In this document: positions 1-7,915 of the stretch, in pieces
Layout of the letters: every line of letters begins with the position of its first letter
How positions within the stretch are numbered: the first letter of the stretch is position 1
Made by a program: the position numbers and the translations under genes
Notes under the pieces: generated by a model
Told to the model about the DNA's origin: nothing
Seen by the model: the letters and a program-made list of their open reading frames with translations, nothing else
The model's database searches: none
Source: Bog-473 sp963770645
Lineage (GTDB): Bacteria; Actinomycetota; Acidimicrobiia; Acidimicrobiales; RAAP-2
Direction of reading: 5' to 3'
Length of the DNA: 64,000 nucleotides
Assembly: GCA_963770645.1 (NCBI GenBank)
Contig: CAVYQL010000004.1
Coordinates: 372,001-436,000, forward strand

Positions 1-343
1 TGTTCCCGTTGCCCAGCATGGTCGAGTGGGCGATCTTGGCGGCTTGCGCGGCGAGGGCCCGGTCGAGCTCGGGCACGCCGTGTCCGAGGGTGTTGACCCA
101 GAGGGACGAGATCGCATCGAGGTAACGGGTGCCGTCGGCGGCGATCAGCTCCCTGCCCTCGGCCCGCTCGATCACGAGGGGGGCGCCCTCGGCGTAGGTC
201 GCCATCTGGGTGAAGCCGTGCCAGACAACCGCGGCGTCGCGCTCGACCCAGGAGGCCGGGTCGGCGGCGGGGGCCGAGGCCGGGTCAGCGGCGCGGGTCG
301 AGGCCGGGTCGGAGGCGGGGGTCGTAGGACGGGCGCTGGTCAC
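1..343 (-). CDS. bioA: Adenosylmethionine-8-amino-7-oxononanoate aminotransferase, N-terminal part (runs off the window)
   Basis: The first 114 residues of a class III PLP aminotransferase are visible; the rest lies beyond the left edge. The stretch containing WHGFTQM, then VIERAEG, then YLDAISSLWVN and finally AHSTMLGN is the typical BioA amino-terminus, which binds the 7-keto-8-aminopelargonate side of the active site in biotin synthesis. I chose the GTG at 341-343 because it opens the frame. An alanine/proline/aspartate-rich leader of about 30 residues, coded by three tandem 24-base units, precedes the conserved domain, so the true start could be further inside. The gene is divergent from the riboflavin synthase gene with 61 bases between the starts. 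Another class III aminotransferase cannot be excluded from the fragment alone. Confidence 0.8.
   Translation of the reverse strand, partial: MTSARPTTPASDPASTRAADPASAPAADPASWVERDAAVVWHGFTQMATYAEGAPLVIERAEGRELIAADGTRYLDAISSLWVNTLGHGVPELDRALAAQAAKIAHSTMLGNGN
252..323. repeat. Three tandem 24-base repeats inside the bioA leader
   Basis: Three direct copies of a 24-base unit beginning GAGGCCGGGTC start at 252, 276 and 300, with a few substitutions between copies. The unit length is a multiple of three, so the bioA frame is kept and the copies code for repeated D-P-A-S motifs in the extra leader. Confidence 0.8.
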
Positions 344-404
344 CCCCCGATTCTGGACGGCGCCGGGGCGGCAGGCCAATGGGTCCCGTGCGCGAGAATG
401 GGTC

Positions 405-881
405 ATGGACCTGATCGGCGTGGTCGACACCATGTTTGCCCGCTACGACATGGGGGGCGAGGCGCTCGACGAGCTCGCCCAGTGCCCCGGCTACGGCACC
501 CGTTTCACCACCATCCGTCGTACGGTGCCCGGGTTCAAGGACCTGGCGGTGGCGGCCAAGAAGCTGATCGAGGAGGACGACTGCCGCATCGTGGTCGCCC
601 TCGGCATGCCGGGCCGGGAGAAGGTGGACAAGGTCTGTGCCCACGAGGCGTCGACCGGGATCATGACGGCGCAGCTCATGACGAACACGCCGATCTTGGA
701 GGTGTTCGTCCACGAGGACGAGTCCGACGACCCGGCCGAGCTGGCGATGGTGTTCAAGAACCGTTCACGGGACCACGCGCGCAACGCGTATCTCATGCTC
801 TACGAGCCCGAGCAACTGGTGGCCCGGGCCGGACAGGGCGTCCGGCAGGGCTTCGCCCACGCCGGCCCGCTCGAGTTCTGA
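405..881 (+). CDS. ribC: Riboflavin synthase, archaeal type
   Basis: A 158-residue protein of the archaeal riboflavin synthase family, which dismutates two 6,7-dimethyl-8-ribityllumazines to riboflavin and 5-amino-6-ribitylaminouracil and is related to lumazine synthase rather than to bacterial RibE. Family blocks are seen in order: VGI/VDT-like start (IGVVDTMFARYDM), RRTVPGFKDL near 38-47, ALGMPG near 65-70, KVCAHEAS near 76-83, EVFVHEDE near 99-106 and a GVRQGF ending. I chose the ATG at 405 because homologues begin just before the VVDT segment. The open frame extends upstream to 210, but that part overlaps the bioA leader antisense and looks like a shadow. No other riboflavin genes are near. 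Confidence 0.9.
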   Translation: MDLIGVVDTMFARYDMGGEALDELAQCPGYGTRFTTIRRTVPGFKDLAVAAKKLIEEDDCRIVVALGMPGREKVDKVCAHEASTGIMTAQLMTNTPILEVFVHEDESDDPAELAMVFKNRSRDHARNAYLMLYEPEQLVARAGQGVRQGFAHAGPLEF

Positions 882-885
882 CCAT

Positions 886-930
886 ATCCCTGACATCCCT
901 GCCATCCCTGGCATCCCTGTCATCCCTGTC
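886..930. repeat. Five tandem 9-base repeats (ATCCCTGNC)
   Basis: Five perfect-length copies of ATCCCTGNC follow the ribC stop codon by five bases. They do not continue a reading frame of ribC and could be a slipped-strand (minisatellite-like) tract. Confidence 0.8.
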
Positions 931-935
931 GATCC

Positions 936-952
936 GTGGCCTAAGTGGCCAC
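936..952. terminator. Possible hairpin terminator between convergent genes
   Basis: GTGGCC at 936-941 and GGCCAC at 947-952 form a perfect six-base stem with a five-base loop. It sits between ribC (+) and the peptidase gene (-). There is no U-tract, so terminator function is only an inference. Confidence 0.35.
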
Positions 953-1110
953 CGGGGCCGCCCCCTCAGCTGACGAGCCCCGGTTCGTCCCGCCGCACCG
1001 GGTGGGAACTGCCCGCCAGCTGAGGGGTGCTGCTGTGAGAGCGCTTTGACTCTCTTGGTTGCTGGGTTGCCTCCTGGTTTGAAGATCTGGAAGATCTGCT
1101 TGTCGGTTGA

Positions 1111-2076
1111 CTACGAGTTGTTCCAGGCCACCGAGAACGACGACCCGGCGGAGCCGAGGTTGCTCGGGGTGGCCAGCGTGGTGCCGTTGTCCGACATGGT
1201 GATCTCGTTGGCGTTGAACGCCGAGAGCGAGCCCACCTTGGCGGCGGTGTCGATGAGCGACGCGCCCGAGTACCCGACGTGGCCGAAGTCGGCCAACGGG
1301 ATCTCGCTGCAGAACAACGCGGTGCACTCAGAGGGCGCCTCGGCGATCACCTCGGCCGAGGAGCGGGCGTAGCCACTGCCGGTCTGGGTCGTGGAAAAGG
1401 TCCACCCCGTGCTGGTGTCCTTGATGATCAAGGTGAAGGAGGTGCCCGCCGCGTTCGAGGTCACCAACGCGGTGAGGTGGTCACCGGGGTTCACGGCGTC
1501 CGCCGTCGGCAGCGTGACCGAGGGGTCCGGATACATCTCGTACCAGGCGTAGTACGACGGCGCGCCCGAGTCGCAGTCCGAGTCCGTGCCGATCTGCTCG
1601 ACGCTCGTCGAGGTGTAGCCGTCGAGGCCGACCCAGAACGCCGAGGCCGAATCGGGCCCTCCCAGGAGCGCATTGGAAAGCCCCGTCAGGCCGTCCAAGC
1701 CGAGGCTCAGTCCGGCACCACTGTTCGAGCACGTGACCGCCGGCTCGGTCCACGACGAGGACACCGAGGTGTAGGTGTCATCGGTGTCGGCGTAGCCGGC
1801 CCAGTTGGCCGAGGACACCGCCGTCGCGTGACGCTCGCCGCCGAGCAGCGAGCCGAGCCCCGGCAACACCTGCTTGCCGATGATCGGCACGTGGTAAATG
1901 CCCGGGACGATGTCGCCGGGAGTCGCCGGCGTTCCCGCCGAAGTGTGTGCGGTCGCGCGCGACCCCGTCGCTGCAGACGCGGGCACGGGCACGGGCAGTG
2001 CCGTCGCCGCCATGACAGGGGCGGCCGCCGCCAGGCCGACCAGCGCCAAAGCGCCGGACCGAAGCACCTTCCGCAT
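1111..2076 (-). CDS. Secreted G1-family (eqolisin-like) glutamic peptidase
   Basis: A 321-residue precursor. Residues 1-36 form a signal peptide (RK, hydrophobic core, ALPVPVPASA region), a pro-segment follows, and the peptidase domain begins near SSANWAGYA (88-96). The motif VEQIGTDSDC carries the expected catalytic glutamine at 161, and RSSAEVIAEAP carries the expected catalytic glutamate at 242, the Q/E dyad of peptidase family G1. The typical FWVGLDGY and YYAWYEMYP blocks lie at 147-154 and 175-183. Members act outside the cell, usually at acid pH. The ATG at 2076 is preceded by a strong AGGAGG. It is probably transcribed alone, 123 bases downstream of the acyl-CoA dehydrogenase. Confidence 0.88.
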   Translation of the reverse strand: MRKVLRSGALALVGLAAAAPVMAATALPVPVPASAATGSRATAHTSAGTPATPGDIVPGIYHVPIIGKQVLPGLGSLLGGERHATAVSSANWAGYADTDDTYTSVSSSWTEPAVTCSNSGAGLSLGLDGLTGLSNALLGGPDSASAFWVGLDGYTSTSVEQIGTDSDCDSGAPSYYAWYEMYPDPSVTLPTADAVNPGDHLTALVTSNAAGTSFTLIIKDTSTGWTFSTTQTGSGYARSSAEVIAEAPSECTALFCSEIPLADFGHVGYSGASLIDTAAKVGSLSAFNANEITMSDNGTTLATPSNLGSAGSSFSVAWNNS

Positions 2077-2199
2077 GAAACCCTCCTGATCCTCGGGACT
2101 CTGCCGTCGGCACTCGATGCGACGGCCGTTGCGCCCGTGCTCGTCGCACGGCGCGTCCGGCCGGGGCGTCCCGGCTGCCGAGGGAGTAACGGTCCAGAG

Positions 2200-3297
2200 T
2201 CAGGGATCTCGCGGCAGACCGAGGACCTTTTCGGCGACGATGTTGCGTTGGACCTCGGCGGTGCCGCCGCCGATGGTGAGGGCGGGGGCGAAGAGGAAGC
2301 CCCGGGACCAGGTCGGGTCGGTCCCAGCCAGCATGGCGTGGGCGCCGGCGAAGTCACGGCCGAGCGCCATCACGTGCTGACCGTGCGCGTCGGCGATCGC
2401 CTTGCGCACCGAGGCCTCCGCCCCCGGGGCCCGTCCGGCCAGAACGGCCGAGACCATCCGCAGGCGCAACACGCGCAGGATCTGCGATTCCATCCAGACC
2501 GAGACGAGTGCATCCCGCCGGATCGGGTCCGGCATGCCGCCCGCGGCCTTGACCAACGCAACGAGGTCGTCCGCGGTCGGGCCCATGCCCCACAGCGCGC
2601 CCTCGCCGCTGAGCGAGACGCGCTCGTTGCCGAGCGTGACCTTGGCCAGGTCCCACCCACCTCCTTCGGGCCCGACCAGGTGGTCGGCCGGGATGCGGAC
2701 GTCGCTCAAGAAGACCTCGTTGAACGCGTGCTCGCCCGTCATGTCGATGAGCGGGCGGATCTCGATCCCCGGCGCATCCATCGGGCAGACGAAGTAGCTG
2801 ATGCCGGTGTGCTTGGTCGCCGCCGGATCGGTGCGAGCGAGCAAGATCCCCCAGCGGGCGATGTGCGCGTAGCTCGTCCACACCTTCTGCCCGTTGATCA
2901 CGTAGTGGTCGCCGTCGCGCACCGCCCGCGTCGTCAGCGAGGCGAGGTCGGAGCCGGCGCCGGGCTCGGAGAAGAGCTGGCACCAGAACTCCTCCCCACT
3001 GAGGAGCGGCCAGAGCCAGCGTTCCTTTTGCTCCTCGGTGCCGGCGTACATGAGGGTCGGCCCCGCCCATCCGATGCCGATGGGGTTGACCGGGCGCCGG
3101 ACCTGGGCCCGCCGGAGCTCATCGTCGATCAGCAGCTGGGTGATCGGGTCGGCGTCGAGGCCGAAGGGGGATGCCCAATGGGGCACGACGTAGCCAGCCT
3201 CGGCCAGCTGGCGTCCGGTCGGGTGGGGATGCTCGGCGAGGAAGTCGCGGACGCTGACGCGGCGGGGGTCGTCGTCGCCCGGGAGGCCGAGGTCCAC
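2200..3297 (-). CDS. Acyl-CoA dehydrogenase (FadE family)
   Basis: A 365-residue flavoprotein of the acyl-CoA dehydrogenase family, a little shorter than average at the amino end. The FAD/substrate-binding block FSEPGAGSDLASL lies near 109-121, the middle-domain WTSYAHIARW near 146-155, and the C-terminal GGGTAEVQRNIVAEKVLGLPR block ends the protein. It should form a double bond alpha-beta to a CoA thioester and pass electrons to ETF. The GTG at 3297 gives a start close to the divergent ligase gene (82 bases apart), so the two may share a control region. No KstR-like site was seen there. The exact substrate is unknown. Confidence 0.85.
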   Translation of the reverse strand: MDLGLPGDDDPRRVSVRDFLAEHPHPTGRQLAEAGYVVPHWASPFGLDADPITQLLIDDELRRAQVRRPVNPIGIGWAGPTLMYAGTEEQKERWLWPLLSGEEFWCQLFSEPGAGSDLASLTTRAVRDGDHYVINGQKVWTSYAHIARWGILLARTDPAATKHTGISYFVCPMDAPGIEIRPLIDMTGEHAFNEVFLSDVRIPADHLVGPEGGGWDLAKVTLGNERVSLSGEGALWGMGPTADDLVALVKAAGGMPDPIRRDALVSVWMESQILRVLRLRMVSAVLAGRAPGAEASVRKAIADAHGQHVMALGRDFAGAHAMLAGTDPTWSRGFLFAPALTIGGGTAEVQRNIVAEKVLGLPRDP

Positions 3298-3379
3298 GCC
3301 GGGAGCGTAGGCTCCATCGCCTCGTGCCGCGTCGAACGGAACACGGATCCGGGCAAAGCGTCGGCGATTGGAGCGGACG

Positions 3380-5005
3380 ATGACTGACTGGAATTACGGC
3401 GACGTCTGGGAGACGGTGGCTGACACCCAGCCCGAGCTCGTCGCCATCACCCAGGGCGCGCGCAGCGTGACGTGGGCCGAGCTCGACCGCGGGGCCGACG
3501 GCGTGGCGCGGTTCCTGCTCGACCTCGGGGTGGTCCAGCAGGACAAGGTGGCGCTGTACCTCTACAACGCGCCGGCGTACCTGCAGGCGACGTTCGCCGC
3601 CGCGAAGATCGGCCTGGTCCCCGTCAACACCAATTACCGCTACGGCGACGACGAGCTGGCCTACTTGTGGGACAACGCCGACGCGGTCGCCGTGGTGTTC
3701 CACGGGTCGTTCAGCGAACGCGTCGAGCGGGTGTTCGACCGCGTGCCGCGGGTCAAGGGCTGGCTCTGGGTCGACGACGGCGCGGGCCCCTGCCCCGACT
3801 GGGCCACGCCGTATTCGGACGCGGCCAAGTCGGCGGACGGCCGAGTGCGCGCGCCGTGGGGCCGCAGCGGCGACGACCTCTTCATGCTCTACACCGGCGG
3901 CACCACCGGCATGCCCAAGGGCGTCATGTGGCGCCAGGACGATCTCTTCACCTTGCTCTTGAGCGGCTCGGCGCGCCGCTACGACCCCGACGGCGGCCTC
4001 GACGGAGTGCGCCAGGTCCTCAGCGAGAAGCCTGGCAGCGTCACGCTCTTGCCGGCCTGCCCTCTCATGCACGGCACGGGCGCGTTCACCGCCTACACCG
4101 TGCTCGCCGACGGCGGACGGGTGTGCCTGCTCGAGAGCCGGCGCTACGACCCCGCCGAGATGCTCGATGTGATCCAGCGGGAGAAGGTCAACGCACTCGT
4201 CATCGTGGGCGATCCCTTCTCGCGGCCGCTGCTGGCCGAGCTCGACGCGCATCCGGGCAAGTGGGACCTGAGCTCGTTGGTCATGATCATCTCCTCGGGG
4301 GCGATGTGGAGCGAGCCGGTGAAGGAACGGCTGCTGGCCCACCATCCACAGATGCTGCTGGCCGACGCCTTCAGCTCGTCGGAGGCGCTCGGGATGGGGC
4401 AGTCGATCTCGGGCGGCGGCACCGCCGTCAAGACCGCGTCGTTCACGCTCGGTCCCAACGTGAAGGTCCTGGACGAATCGGGCCAAGAGGTGGAGCCGGG
4501 CTCGGGCCAGGTGGGCGTGCTCGCCCTGGGCGGGCGCAACCCGCTCGGGTACTACAAGGACGAGGACAAGTCCGCGCGCACGTTCAAGGAGATCGACGGC
4601 GTGCGCTACTCCATCCCGGGCGACTACGCCCAGGTCGACGCCGACGGCACCATCCACCTGCTCGGGCGCGGGTCGGTCGTCATCAATTCGGGCGGCGAGA
4701 AGATCTTCCCCGAGGAGGTCGAAGAGGCCCTCAAGACGCACGAGTCGGTCCGCGACGCCGTCGTGGTCGGCGTCCCCGATCCGACCTACGGCGAGCAGGT
4801 CGTCGCGGTGGTCGAGCTGGCCGACGGCGAGGCGTCGCACGACGAGGCCGGGCTGATCGCGCACGTGAAGGACCGGTTGGCCTCCTACAAGGCGCCGCGG
4901 CGCGTGCGCTTCGTCTCCACAATCGGGCGGGCACCCAACGGCAAGGTGGACTACAAGCGACACCGGACCGAATCCATCGACGAGCTGGGGGTCGGCGCCG
5001 AGTAG
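3380..5005 (+). CDS. Acyl-CoA synthetase (AMP-forming), FadD family
   Basis: A 541-residue ANL-superfamily ligase that activates a carboxylate through an acyl-AMP. The P-loop LYTGGTTGMPKGVMWRQDD lies near 171-188, matching the FadD19/FadD3-like group in which GVxWR follows the loop. The C-terminal hinge and lysine region (PGDYAQVDADGTIHLLGRGS, then VINSGGEKIFPEEVEEA, and finally NGKVDYK) is complete. The ATG at 3380 has GGAG six bases upstream; a TTG at 3368 is also in frame but less likely. It is divergent from the acyl-CoA dehydrogenase and followed 34 bases later by a flavoprotein gene. The substrate is probably a medium, branched or steroid acid, by family resemblance only. Confidence 0.87.
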   Translation: MTDWNYGDVWETVADTQPELVAITQGARSVTWAELDRGADGVARFLLDLGVVQQDKVALYLYNAPAYLQATFAAAKIGLVPVNTNYRYGDDELAYLWDNADAVAVVFHGSFSERVERVFDRVPRVKGWLWVDDGAGPCPDWATPYSDAAKSADGRVRAPWGRSGDDLFMLYTGGTTGMPKGVMWRQDDLFTLLLSGSARRYDPDGGLDGVRQVLSEKPGSVTLLPACPLMHGTGAFTAYTVLADGGRVCLLESRRYDPAEMLDVIQREKVNALVIVGDPFSRPLLAELDAHPGKWDLSSLVMIISSGAMWSEPVKERLLAHHPQMLLADAFSSSEALGMGQSISGGGTAVKTASFTLGPNVKVLDESGQEVEPGSGQVGVLALGGRNPLGYYKDEDKSARTFKEIDGVRYSIPGDYAQVDADGTIHLLGRGSVVINSGGEKIFPEEVEEALKTHESVRDAVVVGVPDPTYGEQVVAVVELADGEASHDEAGLIAHVKDRLASYKAPRRVRFVSTIGRAPNGKVDYKRHRTESIDELGVGAE

Positions 5006-5039
5006 TCACCGGACCAGCTGCGCTGGGCCAGACTGAGGC

Positions 5040-5690
5040 GTGTTCATCGCCCCGGTCGACGCCACCATGGGCGAGGAGGAGTGGCGGCCCTTCGTCGAGG
5101 CGCATCCCTTCGGGCACCTGGTCGCCCCGGGCGGGCCTGACCGCGGCCTGCCCGTCGTCGTGCCCACGCAGTTCGTGCTCGAGGGAGAGACGGTGTGGCT
5201 GCACCTCGTGCGGGCGAACCCGATCTTCGCCGCACTCGCCGAGAACCCGCGCGTGCTCCTCAGCGTGGCGGAGGACTGGGCCTTCATCCCGTCGTCGTGG
5301 AAGGCCATTGGCGGGGAGGACCCCGCCCTCGGGATCCCGACCACCTATTACGGCGCGGTGCAGCTGGCTGGCGCGGCGACGGTGCACGACGAGCGGTCGG
5401 CGCCCGGGAGCGTCGCGGCGATCCTCCGGCGCCAACTCGGCACATTCCAGCCCGACGTGGGGGTGGCCGACCCCGCCGAGGCCCACGGAGCGAAACTGCA
5501 GACGATCCTTGGCATTGAGGTTTCCGTGGAGCAGGTGACGGCCAAGTTCAAGTACGGAGGCAACGTCGACGAGGCCCACGGCCGGGCGGTGGTGGCGCGG
5601 CTGCGCCAGCGGAGCGGGCCCGGTGACGCGCCGGCGGCTGACCACGTGCTCCGGCGACTGCCGGAGAAGCAACGATTGCGCGAGAAATAA
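5040..5690 (+). CDS. FMN-binding PaiB-like protein
   Basis: A 216-residue protein of the FMN_bind_2/PaiB family (split-barrel flavin fold). Typical blocks are HPFGHLVAP near 22-30, VPTQFVLEG near 40-48, LHLVRANPIF near 54-63, and FIPSSWKA followed by IPTTYYGAVQLAG near 82-107. Bacillus PaiB acts in repression of sporulation and protease genes, but for actinobacterial members the role, including any DNA binding, is unproven. Starts at a GTG 34 bases after the CoA ligase, so it is probably co-transcribed with it. The carboxy-terminal 20 residues are arginine-rich. Confidence 0.75.
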   Translation: MFIAPVDATMGEEEWRPFVEAHPFGHLVAPGGPDRGLPVVVPTQFVLEGETVWLHLVRANPIFAALAENPRVLLSVAEDWAFIPSSWKAIGGEDPALGIPTTYYGAVQLAGAATVHDERSAPGSVAAILRRQLGTFQPDVGVADPAEAHGAKLQTILGIEVSVEQVTAKFKYGGNVDEAHGRAVVARLRQRSGPGDAPAADHVLRRLPEKQRLREK

Positions 5691-5986
5691 CGCCAATCTC
5701 TGCTTTTTGCCCGGATTCTCCCGACGCGGGATCCCTTTTCATCACCGCCGTCACCTTTTCGTCACGTTGTCAGCGCCTCCGACAGATCGGACCATTGACC
5801 GAGGCGGGACTGCCTTATACCGTCGGCCGAGAGCCACCAGGCGGTTCGGCGAACAGATTCGGCGTAGACGGACCCCACGTCTCGGTTGACGTGGTCTTCG
5901 GCTGCGCCGGAGTGGCTAGGCCCGTCGCGACGGGCGTTCGGACCGGTTCTGCGTGGACGGCGTCGGAAAACGGAGGAGGTCACAAG

Positions 5987-7786
5987 GTGCCAGTCACGAT
6001 GCGAAGGAACAGTGTTCGGACCGAACTCAGGTCGCGATCGATGGTGGCGCGTCGAACCACCCGACGCCTGTCCTGCGTGGCGCTGACAACGTTGCTGGCG
6101 CTCGGTGCAGCCCTCGTCGTGGGCTCGGGTGCCGCATCGGCGAACTCGGGGACGATCACCGCGAACGGTTCGACGGTCACGGCCACCGTCTCGAGTGCGG
6201 GCGTGCCGGCGACCTTCACCTTCGCGGGCACCTCGGGCGAGGTGGTGACCGTCAGCGCGTCGGGTGGGACCTTTGCGAACACCTGCGACGCGAATCTTCT
6301 CCTCCTCGACCCCAACGGGAACCAGGTTGCCGAAGCGGGCTGCGTCGGGACGTCCGGCTTCATCGGTGAGACTGCGCTGCCGGGCGCGGGGACCTACTCG
6401 ATCGAGGTCGACCCGGCCAACAGCGACCTCGGGAGCGTCACGCTCTCCCTCTCGGCCAATGCGGCCAACGGGTCGATCACGATGAACGGTCCGGCGGTCA
6501 CGTTCACGGCCAGCCACACCGGCCAGGGTCAAGAGTTCGCCTTCACCGGCAAGAAGCAGGTGGTGACCGTGTCGGCCTACAGCGGCACCTTCCCGTCCAA
6601 CTGCGACCTCAACATGGAGCTGCTCGACTCGTCGGGGAACGTGCTCGGAAGTTCAGGGTGCAGCTCGCAGACGGGCTGGATCGGAGAGACCGCTCTCGAA
6701 GGCAAGGGCACGTACTACATCGACTTCGTGCCGCTGGGGAACTCCATCGGCTCCAATACCGGCAGTGTGACGGTGGCCCTCTCGGAGGAGCCGGCCAACG
6801 CGACGATCACCGAGAACGGGGCCCCGGTCACCGTGACCTCCACTCATACGGGAACGGGCGAGAACCTCAACTTCTCGGGCACGGCGGGTCAGGTGGTCAC
6901 GGTGTCGGCGTACAACGGCACCTTCCCGTCCAACTGCGACCTCAGCGTGGAGCTCGTGATTGACGGCTCGGTCCTGGTCAATGGTGGATGCGCCAGCACG
7001 ACCGGGTGGATCGCCGAGACCGTCCTTCCCGCCACCGGGACGTACTCCATTGAGCTCGTGCCCCTGGGCAATAGCGTCGGGTCCAATACCGGGAGCGTGA
7101 CAGTGGCGGTCTCGGCGGAACCAGGCAACGGGACGATCACACCCAACGGCGCGACCACGACCCTCACGTCCACGCACACGGGGACCGGGGGGAACTTCAC
7201 GTTCAAGGGCAAGGCTGGAGAGGTCATGGAGGCCTCGACCTTCGATGGGAGCTTTCCCGGCAACTGTGATCTCACCATGCTCATGGTCAGCCCCGGAGGC
7301 AACGTCTTGGAGGACGCCGGGTGCGCCTCCCAGTCTGGGTGGTCCGGGCCGGTGACACTGCCGGCGAAGGGCACGTACACGATTGAGCTCGTGCCGGAAG
7401 GGAACAACGTGGGCACCAATACCGGCAGCGTGAAGCTCGCCCTCAGCGAGAACCCGGCTGCGGGGACGATCACGGCCAACGGGCCGAGCCAGACCTTCAC
7501 GGCGACCAACACCGGACAAGGACAAGACTTCGCCTTCTCGGGCACCTCCGGCGAGACGGTGACGGCGAGCACCACCGGCGGGACCTTCCCGGCCAACTGC
7601 GACCTCGACATCCAGGTGCTCAGCCCCTCGGGCAGCGCCGTCGCCAGCAGCTGCGCCGCCCAGTCAGGGAGCACCGGCGCCGTGAAGCTTCCCGGCACAG
7701 GCACGTATACCGTCGCGCTCGTACCCACCGGCACCAACATCGGGTCCAACACGGGGAGCGTCCCGGTCACGTTGGCGTCTCCGTGA
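5987..7786 (+). CDS. Secreted protein of five 110-residue beta-sandwich repeats
   Basis: A 599-residue exported protein of unknown function. A long amino-terminal region rich in arginine ends in a hydrophobic segment (about 30-45) and an ASA cleavage region near 50. From residue 54 on, the protein is five repeats that resemble pre-peptidase C-terminal (PPC) domains: a TITxNG opening, a TFTFxGTSGEVVTVSA segment, a cysteine before DLxxxLLxPxG, a second cysteine in AGCxxxxG, and a closing GTYxIExVP. Each repeat keeps this cysteine pair, so one disulphide per domain is likely. I preferred GTG 5987 because GGAGGAGG lies seven bases upstream; ATG 5999 is an alternative. No sortase signal or membrane anchor is seen, so it is probably released or bound non-covalently. 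A strong terminator follows. Confidence 0.8.
   Translation: MPVTMRRNSVRTELRSRSMVARRTTRRLSCVALTTLLALGAALVVGSGAASANSGTITANGSTVTATVSSAGVPATFTFAGTSGEVVTVSASGGTFANTCDANLLLLDPNGNQVAEAGCVGTSGFIGETALPGAGTYSIEVDPANSDLGSVTLSLSANAANGSITMNGPAVTFTASHTGQGQEFAFTGKKQVVTVSAYSGTFPSNCDLNMELLDSSGNVLGSSGCSSQTGWIGETALEGKGTYYIDFVPLGNSIGSNTGSVTVALSEEPANATITENGAPVTVTSTHTGTGENLNFSGTAGQVVTVSAYNGTFPSNCDLSVELVIDGSVLVNGGCASTTGWIAETVLPATGTYSIELVPLGNSVGSNTGSVTVAVSAEPGNGTITPNGATTTLTSTHTGTGGNFTFKGKAGEVMEASTFDGSFPGNCDLTMLMVSPGGNVLEDAGCASQSGWSGPVTLPAKGTYTIELVPEGNNVGTNTGSVKLALSENPAAGTITANGPSQTFTATNTGQGQDFAFSGTSGETVTASTTGGTFPANCDLDIQVLSPSGSAVASSCAAQSGSTGAVKLPGTGTYTVALVPTGTNIGSNTGSVPVTLASP
6146..7786 (+). repeat. Five tandem coding repeats of about 330 bases
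   Basis: Units begin near 6146, 6470, 6800, 7130 and 7463. Units 2 to 4 are exactly 330 or 333 bases apart and share long near-identical stretches (for example the GTCCAACTGCGACCTCA block around 6595 and 6928), which suggests fairly recent duplication of the central copies. Unit 1 is the most divergent. Confidence 0.8.
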
Positions 7787-7819
7787 CTCTGGTCGTCGAG
7801 CCGACGACGCAGTGACGCG

Positions 7820-7855
7820 CGAACGGGCCGGGCGACAATCCGCCCGGCCCGTTCG
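7820..7855. terminator. Strong bidirectional hairpin terminator
   Basis: A perfect 15-base stem (7820-7834 with 7841-7855, CGAACGGGCCGGGCG on the left arm) closes a six-base loop. It lies between the convergent repeat-protein gene and the small secreted-protein gene and can serve both. There is only a weak T-rich trail. Confidence 0.8.
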
Positions 7856-7915
7856 GTTGCTACTGGTGTCGACTATCGCTGGTTCTGAGTTTCCAGCGAC
7901 CCCCGCATCAGATTC

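Noticed and set aside
252..930. Possible CRISPR or attachment-site repeats
   Set aside because: Units of 24 and 9 bases are directly adjacent, without spacers, and no cas or integrase genes are near.
3298..3379. A KstR-like operator between the first dehydrogenase and ligase genes
   Set aside because: Only a half-site (GGAACACGG) is found; no matching second half at the right spacing.
1279..3387. A 702-codon plus-strand frame across the peptidase and dehydrogenase genes
   Set aside because: It is composed of arginine/glycine-rich residues without domain signature and is antisense to two well-supported genes, as expected for GC-rich shadow frames.
3119..4963. A 614-codon minus-strand frame opposite the first CoA ligase
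   Set aside because: No motif, and the opposite strand codes a complete ANL ligase.
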